This document shows, in pieces, positions 16,570 to 25,722 of a stretch of DNA of 40,188 nucleotides. The translations under genes were made by a program, and so were the position numbers. Each line of letters starts with the position of its first letter. Positions within the stretch are counted from its first letter, which is position 1. The notes under the pieces were generated by a model. That model was given only the letters and a program-made list of their open reading frames with translations. It was not told where the DNA came from and ran no database searches. The stretch comes from Stieleria mannarensis (GTDB lineage Bacteria; Planctomycetota; Planctomycetia; Pirellulales; Pirellulaceae), in contig NZ_JACEHH010000065.1 in NCBI RefSeq assembly GCF_014154935.1, positions 1 to 40,188 on the forward strand. The letters are read 5' to 3'.

Positions 16570-17268
16570 ATGGCCACGACGACACCCGACCAAGCGGATA
16601 CCGAGAGCCCGCCGATGGATTTCGGCGACTTGAAATCACAGTGCGTCGCACCGAGGCCGTCGATCATGGGCCGGCGTCGCAGCCTGTCGGGGATCTTGTG
16701 GCTATCCTTCAAAGGAATCTTGCGAGGATTGCTGACGACGCTCAGCTACTTTCGCCGTCCATCGACGGTGGTGACGCAACAGTACCCCGAAAACCGCGAC
16801 ACGTTGCAGATGTTCGAGCGGTATCGCGGGCGATTGTCATTGATTCACAACGAGGACGGCGAACACGGATGCACGGGGTGCCAGATTTGCGAACGCCTTT
16901 GCCCCAACGGGTCGATCATCGTCACCAAAGACAAAAAGAACGAAGCGACCGGTAAACCGGCGCTGGACCAATTCATTTGGCGACAGGACACCTGCACGTT
17001 TTGCAACATCTGTGTCCTGGTCTGTCCGTTCGACACGCTGGAGATGACCGGCGATTTTGAATCGTCGGTCTATGACCGGCGTCTGCTGGTGTTCAACCTG
17101 AACGAGTACGCCGGTCCCACCGCCGACCAGTTGGAAAAGCTCGGCGATGAAGAACTGGCCAAGGCTCAGATGAAACCGATGAACAAGTACCACGGTCCGG
17201 TGCCGATGTGCGGCGGCGAGTTGGATGGGATTCCCAAGTTGGACACGGGGAAATCAGACGATGCATGA
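16570..17268 (+). CDS. nuoI: NADH-quinone oxidoreductase subunit I
   Basis: Peripheral-arm subunit with two [4Fe-4S] clusters that pass electrons towards NuoB. Both ferredoxin motifs are complete: Cys101, 104, 107, 111 (CTGCQICERLCP) and Cys142, 145, 148, 152 (CTFCNICVLVCP). The amphipathic helix region LSGILWLSFKGILRGLLTTLSYF (about 39-61) anchors it to the membrane arm. At 232 residues it is longer than E. coli NuoI owing to extended ends. ATG at 16570 is taken as start; a TTG two codons upstream is possible. It overlaps nuoJ by 8 bases. With nuoE, F and G absent, this would be the entry point for electrons. Confidence 0.94.
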   Translation: MATTTPDQADTESPPMDFGDLKSQCVAPRPSIMGRRRSLSGILWLSFKGILRGLLTTLSYFRRPSTVVTQQYPENRDTLQMFERYRGRLSLIHNEDGEHGCTGCQICERLCPNGSIIVTKDKKNEATGKPALDQFIWRQDTCTFCNICVLVCPFDTLEMTGDFESSVYDRRLLVFNLNEYAGPTADQLEKLGDEELAKAQMKPMNKYHGPVPMCGGELDGIPKLDTGKSDDA

Positions 17269-17848
17269 CGGGGCCATTTCGACGGTTTTCTTTTACCTTT
17301 TCGCCGCTTCCTCGATCGCGCTCGCACTCGGCGTCGTGCTGGGGCGACGGTTGTTGCGATCGGCGATCTGTTTGATCGGCGTGCTCGGCAGCAGCGCCGG
17401 TTTGACACTGGTGCTGGGGTTTGAGTTCGTCGCAGGCATCCAGGTGTTGGTGTTTATCGGTGGCATCGTGGTCATGCTGTTGTTCGCGATCATGATGACC
17501 AGCCAAGGGCACACGTTTGAACAACAACCGACACTCCGCCGCCGCGTCGCCGGGGCCACGGTCGCGGCGGCGTTTTTCACGGTCACGTTGTCAGCGTATT
17601 TGAATGCCGATTTTCCGGTGCCGACGGCGGAGCAGCTGGCGGTGTCCCATGAAGGGGCCGATGAAATCGGTCGTAAACTGCTCAGCAACCAAGGCGACGG
17701 CTACATCGTGCCGTTCGAAGTGATTTCGTTGTTGCTGTTGTCGGCGTTGATCGGCGGTATCGTGATCGCGCGAAAGCATGCGCCGGAAGACGAGGAGTCG
17801 GACCAGGACCAGGGATTGGCGAACCATCCATCAGATGTCGGACGTTGA
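17261..17848 (+). CDS. nuoJ: NADH-quinone oxidoreductase subunit J
   Basis: Membrane subunit of 195 residues with five predicted spans. The family features are RRLLRSAICLIGVLGSSAGLTL and the helix VLVFIGGIVVMLLFAIMM, whose kink is part of complex I coupling. The last span is FEVISLLLLSALIGGIVIA, followed by an acidic tail. GGGG lies 10 bases before the ATG, which is inside the nuoI end. Confidence 0.93.
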   Translation: MHDGAISTVFFYLFAASSIALALGVVLGRRLLRSAICLIGVLGSSAGLTLVLGFEFVAGIQVLVFIGGIVVMLLFAIMMTSQGHTFEQQPTLRRRVAGATVAAAFFTVTLSAYLNADFPVPTAEQLAVSHEGADEIGRKLLSNQGDGYIVPFEVISLLLLSALIGGIVIARKHAPEDEESDQDQGLANHPSDVGR

Positions 17849-17850
17849 CG

Positions 17851-18186
17851 ATGTTGCACCCTCCAACCCTGACGCACTGGCTGGCGCTCTCGGCCTTGCT
17901 GTTTTCGATCGGCCTGTACGGCATCTTCACGCGGCGCAATGCCGTCGGGATTCTGTTGTCGATCGAGCTGATGCTGAATTCCGCCGTGCTGAACCTGGTG
18001 ATCTTCAACCGATTTGTCGCTTCGGGCGATGTCGATGGCCAGGTGATGGCGTTGTTCGTGATCGCCGTCGCGGCGGCCGAGGCGGTGGTGGCGCTGGCGA
18101 TCTTCGTTTCGTTCTACCGGCATCGCCACACGCTGGATGTGACTGAGGCCAACCAAATTTGCCATCCGGGGAACTCGACGCCGTGA
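17851..18186 (+). CDS. nuoK: NADH-quinone oxidoreductase subunit K
   Basis: Small Mrp-like membrane subunit of 111 residues with three spans. Two membrane glutamates used in proton transfer are visible, in LLSIELMLNSAVLNL and in AAAEAVVALAIFVSFYR. The start ATG comes 2 bases after the nuoJ stop; a TTG at 17845 overlapping that stop is the alternative. The tail after HRHT is longer than usual. The stop overlaps the nuoL start as GTGA. Confidence 0.93.
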   Translation: MLHPPTLTHWLALSALLFSIGLYGIFTRRNAVGILLSIELMLNSAVLNLVIFNRFVASGDVDGQVMALFVIAVAAAEAVVALAIFVSFYRHRHTLDVTEANQICHPGNSTP

Positions 18187-20141
18187 CGGGATTCATTTTC
18201 GAAAACGCCTGGTTGATTCCGGCCATGCCGTTGATCGCCATCCTACTGATCGCCGTGCTGGCGCGCGGGGAGAACCGTGGCCTGGCCGGGATGATCGGTT
18301 CGGCGGCCATCGGGGTGGCGTTCCTGATGACCTGTTGGCTGGGAGTGTCCTATCTGCGGTTGGCCGACCAGGGGGCCGCCGCGGTGACCTGGAGCATCGA
18401 GTGGTTGCGCTATCAGGATCATCTGGTCGTTTCACTCGGGACGCTAATCGATCCGATCTCGCTGTTGTTGTTGGTGGTGGTAACCAGTGTCAGCTTGCTG
18501 GTCCACGTCTATTCGCTCGGCTACATGGCCGGTGACGAAGGGTTTTCACGCTATTACGTCTTTCTCAGCTTGTTCACGTTCAGCATGTTGGGTTTGGTGC
18601 TGGCGCCGAATCTGGTTCAGATGTATGTGTTTTGGGAATTGGTCGGTGTCAGTTCCTTTCTGTTGATCGGATTCTATTACACGTTGCCCGAAGCGATCGC
18701 GGCATCGAAGAAGGCGTTCATCGTGACGCGGTTCGCCGATCTGTTTTTTCTGGCCGGGATTCTGGTGCTGGGCTTTTATGTGCATCAGTTGGTCGTTGCC
18801 GGTGGCAGCGCCGCTTCGGTCGTCGGCGCAGCGACCACGCAAACGCAGGCTTTGGATTTCGCCACGATCAATGCGGACAGTGTGTTGCTGGCGCTCAAGG
18901 GCCAGACGGGCATCTTCGGCACGGACTTGCTGACCGTCGCGATGCTGTTGGTGTTCGTCGGTGCGGCGGGCAAGAGTGCGATGTTTCCGCTGCATGTCTG
19001 GCTGCCCGACGCGATGGCCGGGCCGACGCCGGTGTCGGCATTGATCCATGCGGCGACGATGGTGGTCGCCGGCGTTTATCTGGTGGCGCGGATGTTTCCC
19101 GGTTTCGCGGCCTCGGAGGATGCGCTCCGCGTCGTCGCCGCGGTGGGCAGTTTTACGTGCTTGTTCGCCGCGGTGATTGCGTGCACCCAGACGGACATCA
19201 AACGTGTGCTGGCGTTTTCGACGCTCAGCCAGATCGGATACATGATGTTGGCGTTGGGCGTCGCGTCGGCGGAGCACCCGGCCGGATTCGGGGCGTCGAT
19301 GTTTCACCTGTACACGCACGCATTCTTCAAGGCCCTGTTGTTCTTGGGTGCCGGTTCGGTGATCCATGCGGTTGGTAGCAACGAGGTGACCGAGATGGGA
19401 GGGTTGCGGAAAAAGATGCCTTGGACGCACGCGACGTTTCTGACGGCGACGCTTGCAATCGCCGGCGTGCCTCCGTTGGCCGGGTTCTTTTCAAAGGATG
19501 AAATCCTGGGTGCGGCATGGGACGGGCATCACGCGCTGATTTTTGGCGTCGGAGTGTTTGTGGCATCCTTGACTGCGTTTTACATGTTTCGGTTGTACAT
19601 CCTGACGTTCCTGGGCGGTTGCCGATCGGCGGAGGCCGAGCGTGCCCACGAATCGCCACCGGTGATGACGATCCCGTTGGTCGTTCTCGGTGTGATGTCG
19701 CTGTGTGGTGGCTGGATCGGCGTGTCACACTTTGTCTTGCCGGGCGTCGAGCTTCATGCCCACTTGGCGGTGATGGGGATCTCGGTCGCCGCGGCGGCGG
19801 TCGGGATCGGAGCCGCGTTTTGGATGTATGGCGGTCAGACGAATCGAGCGGAAACGATCGCGCGGTCGCTCGGTGGCGTTTACCGTCTGGTCAAGCACAA
19901 GTTTTACATCGACGAAATCTATTTGTTTTTGACGCACATGATCTTCCGCTTCATCGCCGCACCGGCGGCCTGGTTCGATCGCCATGTCGTCGACGGTGCG
20001 ATGAATCTGTCGGCGGCGGTGGTCCACCGGTTCGCGGCTGGGATGAACGTGTTTCAGACCGGGCAAGTTCAGACGTACGGGATCTGGATGATCAATGGCA
20101 CGATCTTGGTCATGGTGTTTCTGTGGCTCGTTCAACGGTAG
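18183..20141 (+). CDS. nuoL: NADH-quinone oxidoreductase subunit L
   Basis: Distal antiporter-like proton pump of complex I, with the long lateral helix at its C-terminal end. The 652-residue length is typical. Signatures are WELVGVSSFLLIGFYY (with the key Glu), KSAMFPLHVWLPDAMAGPTPVSALIHAATMVVAGVYL (split around residue 260-295, with the conserved Lys and His residues), and SKDEIL. GTG at 18183 is preferred, with GGGGAA about 9 bases upstream; a TTG at 18159 also lies in frame. Confidence 0.95.
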   Translation: MTGFIFENAWLIPAMPLIAILLIAVLARGENRGLAGMIGSAAIGVAFLMTCWLGVSYLRLADQGAAAVTWSIEWLRYQDHLVVSLGTLIDPISLLLLVVVTSVSLLVHVYSLGYMAGDEGFSRYYVFLSLFTFSMLGLVLAPNLVQMYVFWELVGVSSFLLIGFYYTLPEAIAASKKAFIVTRFADLFFLAGILVLGFYVHQLVVAGGSAASVVGAATTQTQALDFATINADSVLLALKGQTGIFGTDLLTVAMLLVFVGAAGKSAMFPLHVWLPDAMAGPTPVSALIHAATMVVAGVYLVARMFPGFAASEDALRVVAAVGSFTCLFAAVIACTQTDIKRVLAFSTLSQIGYMMLALGVASAEHPAGFGASMFHLYTHAFFKALLFLGAGSVIHAVGSNEVTEMGGLRKKMPWTHATFLTATLAIAGVPPLAGFFSKDEILGAAWDGHHALIFGVGVFVASLTAFYMFRLYILTFLGGCRSAEAERAHESPPVMTIPLVVLGVMSLCGGWIGVSHFVLPGVELHAHLAVMGISVAAAAVGIGAAFWMYGGQTNRAETIARSLGGVYRLVKHKFYIDEIYLFLTHMIFRFIAAPAAWFDRHVVDGAMNLSAAVVHRFAAGMNVFQTGQVQTYGIWMINGTILVMVFLWLVQR

Positions 20142-20168
20142 CGCAGTGGTGCAAGGAATAAGGCTGGA

Positions 20169-21683
20169 ATGAGTTGGTTAAGTCTGCTGATATTGATTCC
20201 GCTGGCGACGGCACTGGGTGTCGTCGTGACGCCTGAATCCAAGTGGTATGCCCGGCGTTGGATCGCGTTGTGGGGGACGGGGATCGTGTTGGCGCTGTCA
20301 TTTGTGATGAGCGCGACGTACATGCAGGCGGTCCAACAGCGTGCCGGGGATGCATCGCTGTTGACGGTTTCCAAGATGGAGTTCGAACACGCCGTGCCTT
20401 GGTTTTCCAGCATGGGGATCGAGTATCACGTCGGTGTGGACGGGATTTCGATGGCGATGATCGTGTTGACCGCGATCATCATTTTCACCGGCGTGTTGGC
20501 CAGTTGGGACGTCAAGGAACGATCACGCGAATTTTTCGCGTTTCTGTTGGTGTTGGTGACCGGTGTTTTTGGGGTGTTCATCAGCGTCGACCTGTTCCTG
20601 TTTTTCGTCTTCTATGAAGTCGCCGTGTTGCCGATGTACTTGTTGATCGGCGTGTGGGGGACGGGCCGCAAAGAATACTCGGCGATGAAGTTGACGTTGA
20701 TGCTGATGGTCGGATCGGCATTCGTGTTGGTCGGATTGTTGGCGCTTTATCACGCGGCCGGGGCGGCGACGTTTGATTTGAACAAGTTGGCGATGGTCGA
20801 CTATTCTGCCGATTTGCAATCCTGGGTTTTTCCCTGTGTGTTCGTCGGGTTCGGGGTGCTGGGGGCACTGTTTCCGTTTCACACCTGGTCGCCCGACGGT
20901 CACGCGTCGGCACCCACGGCCGTCTCGATGCTGCACGCCGGTGTGCTGATGAAATTGGGTGGTTACGGCGTGTTGCGGGTGGCGGTGTACCTGATGCCCG
21001 AAGGGGCAAAGCAGTGGGCGCTATTCTTCCTGGTGCTGACCACCATCAACATCGTGTACGGCGCCTATGCGGCGATCAAACAGACCGATCTGAAGTACTT
21101 CACCGCGTATTCGTCGGTCAGCCATTGCGGGTTTGTCCTGTTCGGCCTGTGCTCGCTGAACCTGATGGGATTCAAGGGGGCGGTGATCCAGATGTTCAGC
21201 CACGGGATCATGACGGGGCTGTTTTTCGGGTTGATCGGGATGGTTTACGGGCGTTCGAAGACGCGTGATTTGACCAAGATGGGAGGTCTGTCGAGGCGGA
21301 TGCCCTGGTTGGCGACCAGTTTTTATATCGGCGGTTTGGCGTCGCTGGGGCTGCCGGGGTTGTCGGGGTTTGTCGCCGAGTCGACGGTTTTTCTGGGCGG
21401 ATTCTTCGGCAACCGCTGGGTCGATTCGAGCACGATGCGTGTTTGCACCTTGCTTGCGACGTCTTCGATCGTGGTGACCGCGGTTTATGTGTTACGCGGG
21501 CTGGCGCGTGTGTTTCAAGGCAAAATCTCCAATCCACAATTCAACCAGCTCGACGACGCCACCGTCGCGGAAAAGCTTTGCACGGGAATTCTGGTCGCCA
21601 CGTTGGCGATCGTCGGAATGTATCCGCCGGTGCTGATCGACTTGATCGAACACGCGATTGTTCCGATCGTCAATCGTTTTTAA
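20169..21683 (+). CDS. nuoM: NADH-quinone oxidoreductase subunit M
   Basis: Antiporter-like proton-pumping subunit of 504 residues with about 14 spans. It shows EYHVGVDGISMAMIVLT, FFVFYEVAVLPMYLLIGVWG (with the key Glu), GALFPFHTWSPDGHASAPTAVSML and KQTDLKYFTAYSSVSHCGFV. The start is 27 bases after nuoL, with AAGGAA upstream. The HTWSPDGH and AYSSVSH sequences mark it as NuoM rather than NuoL or NuoN. Confidence 0.95.
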   Translation: MSWLSLLILIPLATALGVVVTPESKWYARRWIALWGTGIVLALSFVMSATYMQAVQQRAGDASLLTVSKMEFEHAVPWFSSMGIEYHVGVDGISMAMIVLTAIIIFTGVLASWDVKERSREFFAFLLVLVTGVFGVFISVDLFLFFVFYEVAVLPMYLLIGVWGTGRKEYSAMKLTLMLMVGSAFVLVGLLALYHAAGAATFDLNKLAMVDYSADLQSWVFPCVFVGFGVLGALFPFHTWSPDGHASAPTAVSMLHAGVLMKLGGYGVLRVAVYLMPEGAKQWALFFLVLTTINIVYGAYAAIKQTDLKYFTAYSSVSHCGFVLFGLCSLNLMGFKGAVIQMFSHGIMTGLFFGLIGMVYGRSKTRDLTKMGGLSRRMPWLATSFYIGGLASLGLPGLSGFVAESTVFLGGFFGNRWVDSSTMRVCTLLATSSIVVTAVYVLRGLARVFQGKISNPQFNQLDDATVAEKLCTGILVATLAIVGMYPPVLIDLIEHAIVPIVNRF

Positions 21684-21715
21684 AACACGGCCGACATCAC
21701 CACCTCATCGACATC

Positions 21716-23158
21716 ATGTATCTACAACCGGAAATCATTGTCATCACGACCGCCTTTGCGGTGCTGGGCATGGAAATGTTTTTGCCGCCGCGTCATCGGC
21801 CCTGGCAGACGCCGGTGACGTTGTTGGGGTTGGCGATCGGGCTGGCGGCGGTCGTCGATCTGATGATCCGCGGCGAGGGAGAATTTCTGAACGGCCAGTT
21901 TCGATTCGACGGCGTCACCGGATGGTTCAAGATCTCGTTCTTGTCGGCCGGGCTGCTGACGGTCTTGCTGTCGGCTGATTTGCTCGGTGGCCGGATCAAA
22001 GCAGTTCCGGGGCGAGATCGAGGCCTGTTGTATCGGGGCGAGTTTTACACGGTGATGTTGTTCAACCTGGTGGGGGCGATGTTTCTGATTTCGGCCACCA
22101 ATTTGGTCAATCTGTATGTCTGTTTGGAATTGGCGACGATCCCGCTGTATCTGATGGTCGCATGGCGGCGCGGTGACCCGCTGTCGTCCGAAGCCGGGAT
22201 GAAGTACAGCATCTTGGGGGCAACGTCCACCGGCGCCTTGCTGTTCGGGTTGGGGCTGCTGTACGGGCTGACCGGATCGGTCGATCTATTGACGATGGGC
22301 GAACAGTTGAGTTTTGGGCCGGCGACCAAACTGGCGATCGCGATGGTCATTGTCGGGATCGGGTTCAAGCTGACGCTGGTGCCGTTTCACATGTGGGCGG
22401 CCGATGTCTATCGCGGCGCCCCGCTGCCGGTGACGGCCTATTTGTCGGTTGCATCCAAAGCGGCCGGGCTGGCATTCATGTTTCAGCTGTTCTATCGCGT
22501 GCTGGGAAATGGTTTGGCCGATGTCTCGATGGCATTGGCCGTGTTGGCCGCGGTGACGATGACGTTGGGAAATGTCGTGGCGGTGGTGCAAACCAACATC
22601 AAACGCTTCATGGCGTTCAGCGCGATCTCACAGGCGGGTTACCTGATCATGGGATTCCTTGATCGCAGCGGCGCCCCGAGCATGGTGTATTACATGCTGG
22701 TCTATGTGGTCACCAACATGCTGGTCTTCGGTGTGATCGGGTTCTATTTGAACGAGACCGGGCGGGAGCAGATCGAGGACTACCGTGGTTTGGCGCGGAC
22801 CAATCCGCTGGTCGCTCTGGCGATGATGCTGGGGTTGTTCAGCTTGGCCGGGATCCCGCCGCTTTCCGGGTTCGTCGGCAAATTTTTCTTGTTCAGCGTG
22901 GCGTCCAAGGCTGGGTTTCATTGGTTGGTGGCGGTCGCGGCGATCAATTCAACGATCTCGCTGTACTACTACCTGCGGATCGTCAGGCAGATGTATATCG
23001 AGCCTGGGTTTGAAGATGATCCGCCGATCCGTCCGTCACGGTCGATCGTCACGGCGATGGGGCTTTCGACCGTGTTGATGATTGTGTTGGGAATCGTTCC
23101 GTTTTTCTACGAAACGATTTACGAACAATCACGTCAATGGATGGCGGGAGCGTTTTAG
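21716..23158 (+). CDS. nuoN: NADH-quinone oxidoreductase subunit N
   Basis: Antiporter-like proton-pumping subunit of 480 residues and last gene of the nuo operon. Visible are LVNLYVCLELATIPLYLMVA (Glu for proton transfer), FKLTLVPFHMWAADVYRGAP, and QTNIKRFMAFSAISQAGYLIMG. The start ATG is 32 bases after nuoM; an earlier in-frame extension into nuoM is not homologous. Its stop codon overlaps the stop of glgC, which is read from the other strand, so no terminator lies between them. Confidence 0.94.
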   Translation: MYLQPEIIVITTAFAVLGMEMFLPPRHRPWQTPVTLLGLAIGLAAVVDLMIRGEGEFLNGQFRFDGVTGWFKISFLSAGLLTVLLSADLLGGRIKAVPGRDRGLLYRGEFYTVMLFNLVGAMFLISATNLVNLYVCLELATIPLYLMVAWRRGDPLSSEAGMKYSILGATSTGALLFGLGLLYGLTGSVDLLTMGEQLSFGPATKLAIAMVIVGIGFKLTLVPFHMWAADVYRGAPLPVTAYLSVASKAAGLAFMFQLFYRVLGNGLADVSMALAVLAAVTMTLGNVVAVVQTNIKRFMAFSAISQAGYLIMGFLDRSGAPSMVYYMLVYVVTNMLVFGVIGFYLNETGREQIEDYRGLARTNPLVALAMMLGLFSLAGIPPLSGFVGKFFLFSVASKAGFHWLVAVAAINSTISLYYYLRIVRQMYIEPGFEDDPPIRPSRSIVTAMGLSTVLMIVLGIVPFFYETIYEQSRQWMAGAF

Positions 23159-24444
23159 AACTTGGTTCCGTTCAGGATGGAGCCGTTCTTGATGACGATC
23201 GAGATCCCGTCGCGGACTTGCAGCGGCTCGTCTTCGCCGAGTGAGTCGACGTTTTCGGCGTTGGTGATCGAAACGTCGGTTCCGATCCGGGAGTTTTTGT
23301 CCAGGATGGCCCCGCTGATGACGCTGTTGTTGCCGATGCCGACGGGGATTCGCCCGGGAGGCAAGGTTTCGGGGTCTTCGATGTAGTCGGCGCCCATGAC
23401 GACGCTGTTTTTGATCGTGACGTTGTCACCGATGGTGGTTCGCAATCCGATCACGCTGTGCTCGATCGTGACGTTGTTTCCGATGTGGCAGCCGTCGGCG
23501 ATCAGGCTGCCGCGGATGGTGACGTCGTCGCCGACCACGGTGGGCGGCAAGAAGCGCGGGCGGCTGTAGATCGGCGCGTTGAAGCTGCCGAGTTGAAACG
23601 GCGGTGCTTTGCTGGCCAGTGAGAGGTTGGCTTCGTAGAACGCGCGGATCGTTCCGATGTCTTCCCAGTAGCCGTCGAACAGGTGCACTTGGACTTTGCG
23701 TTTGTCGATCGCCGCCGGGAACACTTCTTTGCCGAAGTCGGAATGGTCGTTGCCGTGCAGCAGATCAACCATGACGTCTTTCTTAAAGATGTACAGTCCC
23801 ATGCTGGCCAGGCAGTCGCGTCCCTTGCTGGGGATGCCGCGGGCGTCGATCCAGGCCGGATCCATGCGGACCTTTGCGATTTCCTCTTCGGTTTGCGGTT
23901 TTTCGACAAACCCTGTCACTCGGCCGTCGTCATTGAGTTGCATGATCCCCAGCGCGCCGGCGTCTTTGCGATCAACGGGGATGCCGGCGATGGTCGCGTC
24001 GGCGCCCGAGTCGATGTGCGACTTCATCATGTCGCGAAAATCCATCCGATACAGTTGGTCGCCGGACAGGATCAGGATGTGTTCGATTTCCGGTTGATCG
24101 ATGTAGCGCAGGTTCTTGCGAACGGCATCGGCGGTGCCCTGATACCAATCGGTTCCGGCATCGACCGTCTGTTGGGCGGCGAGTAGTTCGACGAAGCCGC
24201 CGGTGAATTGGTCGAATCGATAGGTTTGACGCAGGTGGCGGTGCAGGCTGACCGAGAGGAATTGGGTCAACACGAAAACGCGACGCAGGCCACTGTTGAT
24301 GCAGTTGGAAATCGGGATGTCGATCAAGCGGTACTTGCCCGCCAGCGGGACGGCGGGTTTGGCGCGGATCTTTGTCAACGGAAACAGCCGCGTACCGCGA
24401 CCGCCGCCGAGAATCAGCGCGATTGTGTTTTTTGACAGGTCCAT
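23155..24444 (-). CDS. glgC: Glucose-1-phosphate adenylyltransferase (ADP-glucose pyrophosphorylase)
   Basis: Makes ADP-glucose from glucose 1-phosphate and ATP for glycogen synthesis. The protein opens with IALILGGGRGTRLFPLTK and then RAKPAVPLAGKYRLIDIPIS, the nucleotide-binding and regulatory Lys region. It also has the WYQGTADAV and LSGDQLYRMD blocks, FVEKP, and a C-terminal left-handed beta-helix built of hexapeptides (GNNVTIEHSVIGLRTTIGDN). The form resembles the plant/cyanobacterial type. About 429 residues from the ATG chosen; ATG at 24468 would add eight residues and is equally possible. It shares its last four bases with nuoN in tail-to-tail overlap and lies 144 bases behind the reductase gene on the same strand. 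Confidence 0.92.
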   Translation of the reverse strand: MDLSKNTIALILGGGRGTRLFPLTKIRAKPAVPLAGKYRLIDIPISNCINSGLRRVFVLTQFLSVSLHRHLRQTYRFDQFTGGFVELLAAQQTVDAGTDWYQGTADAVRKNLRYIDQPEIEHILILSGDQLYRMDFRDMMKSHIDSGADATIAGIPVDRKDAGALGIMQLNDDGRVTGFVEKPQTEEEIAKVRMDPAWIDARGIPSKGRDCLASMGLYIFKKDVMVDLLHGNDHSDFGKEVFPAAIDKRKVQVHLFDGYWEDIGTIRAFYEANLSLASKAPPFQLGSFNAPIYSRPRFLPPTVVGDDVTIRGSLIADGCHIGNNVTIEHSVIGLRTTIGDNVTIKNSVVMGADYIEDPETLPPGRIPVGIGNNSVISGAILDKNSRIGTDVSITNAENVDSLGEDEPLQVRDGISIVIKNGSILNGTKF

Positions 24445-24588
24445 CGGGTAGTCGGAATGAGAAGTCATGCGAATCAGCAGGGGTGTTAGGAATAGTGGGA
24501 GTGGGATTCGAATGCGGCGATTCAAATGAAGATTATGGAGGCTTCCACGTTCTAATGCACGCGACGATCGCGGGAAAGGTTCCAGAGG

Positions 24589-25521
24589 CTACCAATATTT
24601 TTCAAAATGGATTCTGCCGGGGCCGCTGCCGTGGATTTCGTGGCGAAAACCGGCCTCGATCAACAACGGCAACATCCCGCACTTTTTCGGCGGATCGACG
24701 CCCGGCGGAACGTAGCCGATCATGTCCGGGTTGCCGCACAAAAAGACGTGGGTGTTGGTCGGCGAAAGCGGATCGCCGGCGTCCTTGGCGAGTTGCCCGC
24801 TGGTGTAATAATCCTGGATGTATTGTTTGCCGACGTAACCCGGCAAGTCGGGGTCCAGATTGACCGCTTCGCGCGTCGTGCAGGGCAGGTAGCAGTAGTT
24901 GGGAAACTGTTCCATCAGCGAAAGATGCAGCGAATGGTAGGCCAGGTCGCGAAAGTAGCGAACGCAACAGGCGTTGATGATCCGCCCCTTGTGACCGCCG
25001 GCCAACAGCGATGCGGTCATCGCGTTGTGGGGCGCCTCGCCGGTGCCGGTCCCGAGCATCAACACGGTTGCGTCGGGGGCGGGGCTGCCGAGGGTGTAGG
25101 TGCCGACGAATTTTTTTCCGATCGCGATCCGGTCTCCTTTGCCCAAACAGAAAAGTCTGGGGGTCAAGGCCGGCGGTGCTTTGTCGGGGCTGTCGGCGGC
25201 ACGGACCAACACGATGTAGAATTCCAGGTAGTCGATGGAGTCCACCGGCGCAAGGGCGTGCTGATCATCCAACAGCGGGCAGGAGACCGAGTAGGCGCGT
25301 TTGACGACGCGCGAGCGTTTGTTTTCGGGCACGTCATCGTCCTGGGTGCCTTCCAAGCGAGGCTCCCAAAGCCCCAGTCCCAGCGTCACGTATTGGCCGG
25401 CTAGAAACGGCGGAACCCCGTCATCGGGGCGGATCCGAAACCGAGCCAGATTCTCGTGGCAATCGATTCTTTCGATGATCGTCGCGTTATAATAATGGGC
25501 CCGCAGGGCTTGGACGTCCAT
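24589..25521 (-). CDS. fpr: Ferredoxin--NADP(+) reductase
   Basis: FAD enzyme that moves electrons between NADP(H) and ferredoxin or flavodoxin. The protein (about 310 residues) has the flavin-binding barrel with FLAGQYVTLGLG and the RxYS motif KRAYSVSCP, a NADP domain with LMLGTGTGEAPHNAM, and a C-terminal aromatic ending FEKYW, a form common in bacterial FNRs. There is an insert of acidic residues after WEPRLEGTQDDD. GTG at 25548 is a good alternative start, with GGAG 6 bases before it; the ATG chosen also has GGAG, 12 bases before. It precedes glgC, and may be co-transcribed with it. Its position beside a complex I without NuoEFG is notable. Confidence 0.85.
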   Translation of the reverse strand: MDVQALRAHYYNATIIERIDCHENLARFRIRPDDGVPPFLAGQYVTLGLGLWEPRLEGTQDDDVPENKRSRVVKRAYSVSCPLLDDQHALAPVDSIDYLEFYIVLVRAADSPDKAPPALTPRLFCLGKGDRIAIGKKFVGTYTLGSPAPDATVLMLGTGTGEAPHNAMTASLLAGGHKGRIINACCVRYFRDLAYHSLHLSLMEQFPNYCYLPCTTREAVNLDPDLPGYVGKQYIQDYYTSGQLAKDAGDPLSPTNTHVFLCGNPDMIGYVPPGVDPPKKCGMLPLLIEAGFRHEIHGSGPGRIHFEKYW

Positions 25522-25630
25522 TTCTGAGGGGTTCTCCGAGACGGGCACGTGTTTCTCCGAACGAAGGCTGACGGGGGTGCAAAATCGCAAACCCAGGAAA
25601 AATGCCGCAGTAATCACACCGTTCTCGCAA

Positions 25631-25636
25631 TATACT
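25631..25636 (+). promoter_or_regulatory. Possible -10 element for the SHD1-domain gene
   Basis: TATACT is one base from the -10 consensus and lies 87 bases before the start codon of the next gene, in the divergent gap with the reductase gene. No good -35 hexamer is found 16-18 bases upstream, so support is weak. Confidence 0.25.
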
Positions 25637-25722
25637 GAACTTCCGAGCCGCTGGTCGCCCACCGCCCCGCGTTCCCAGCTGTGTCCCCCGTTTGTTCCCC
25701 GATCGTCGCGAGCCGTTTCACC

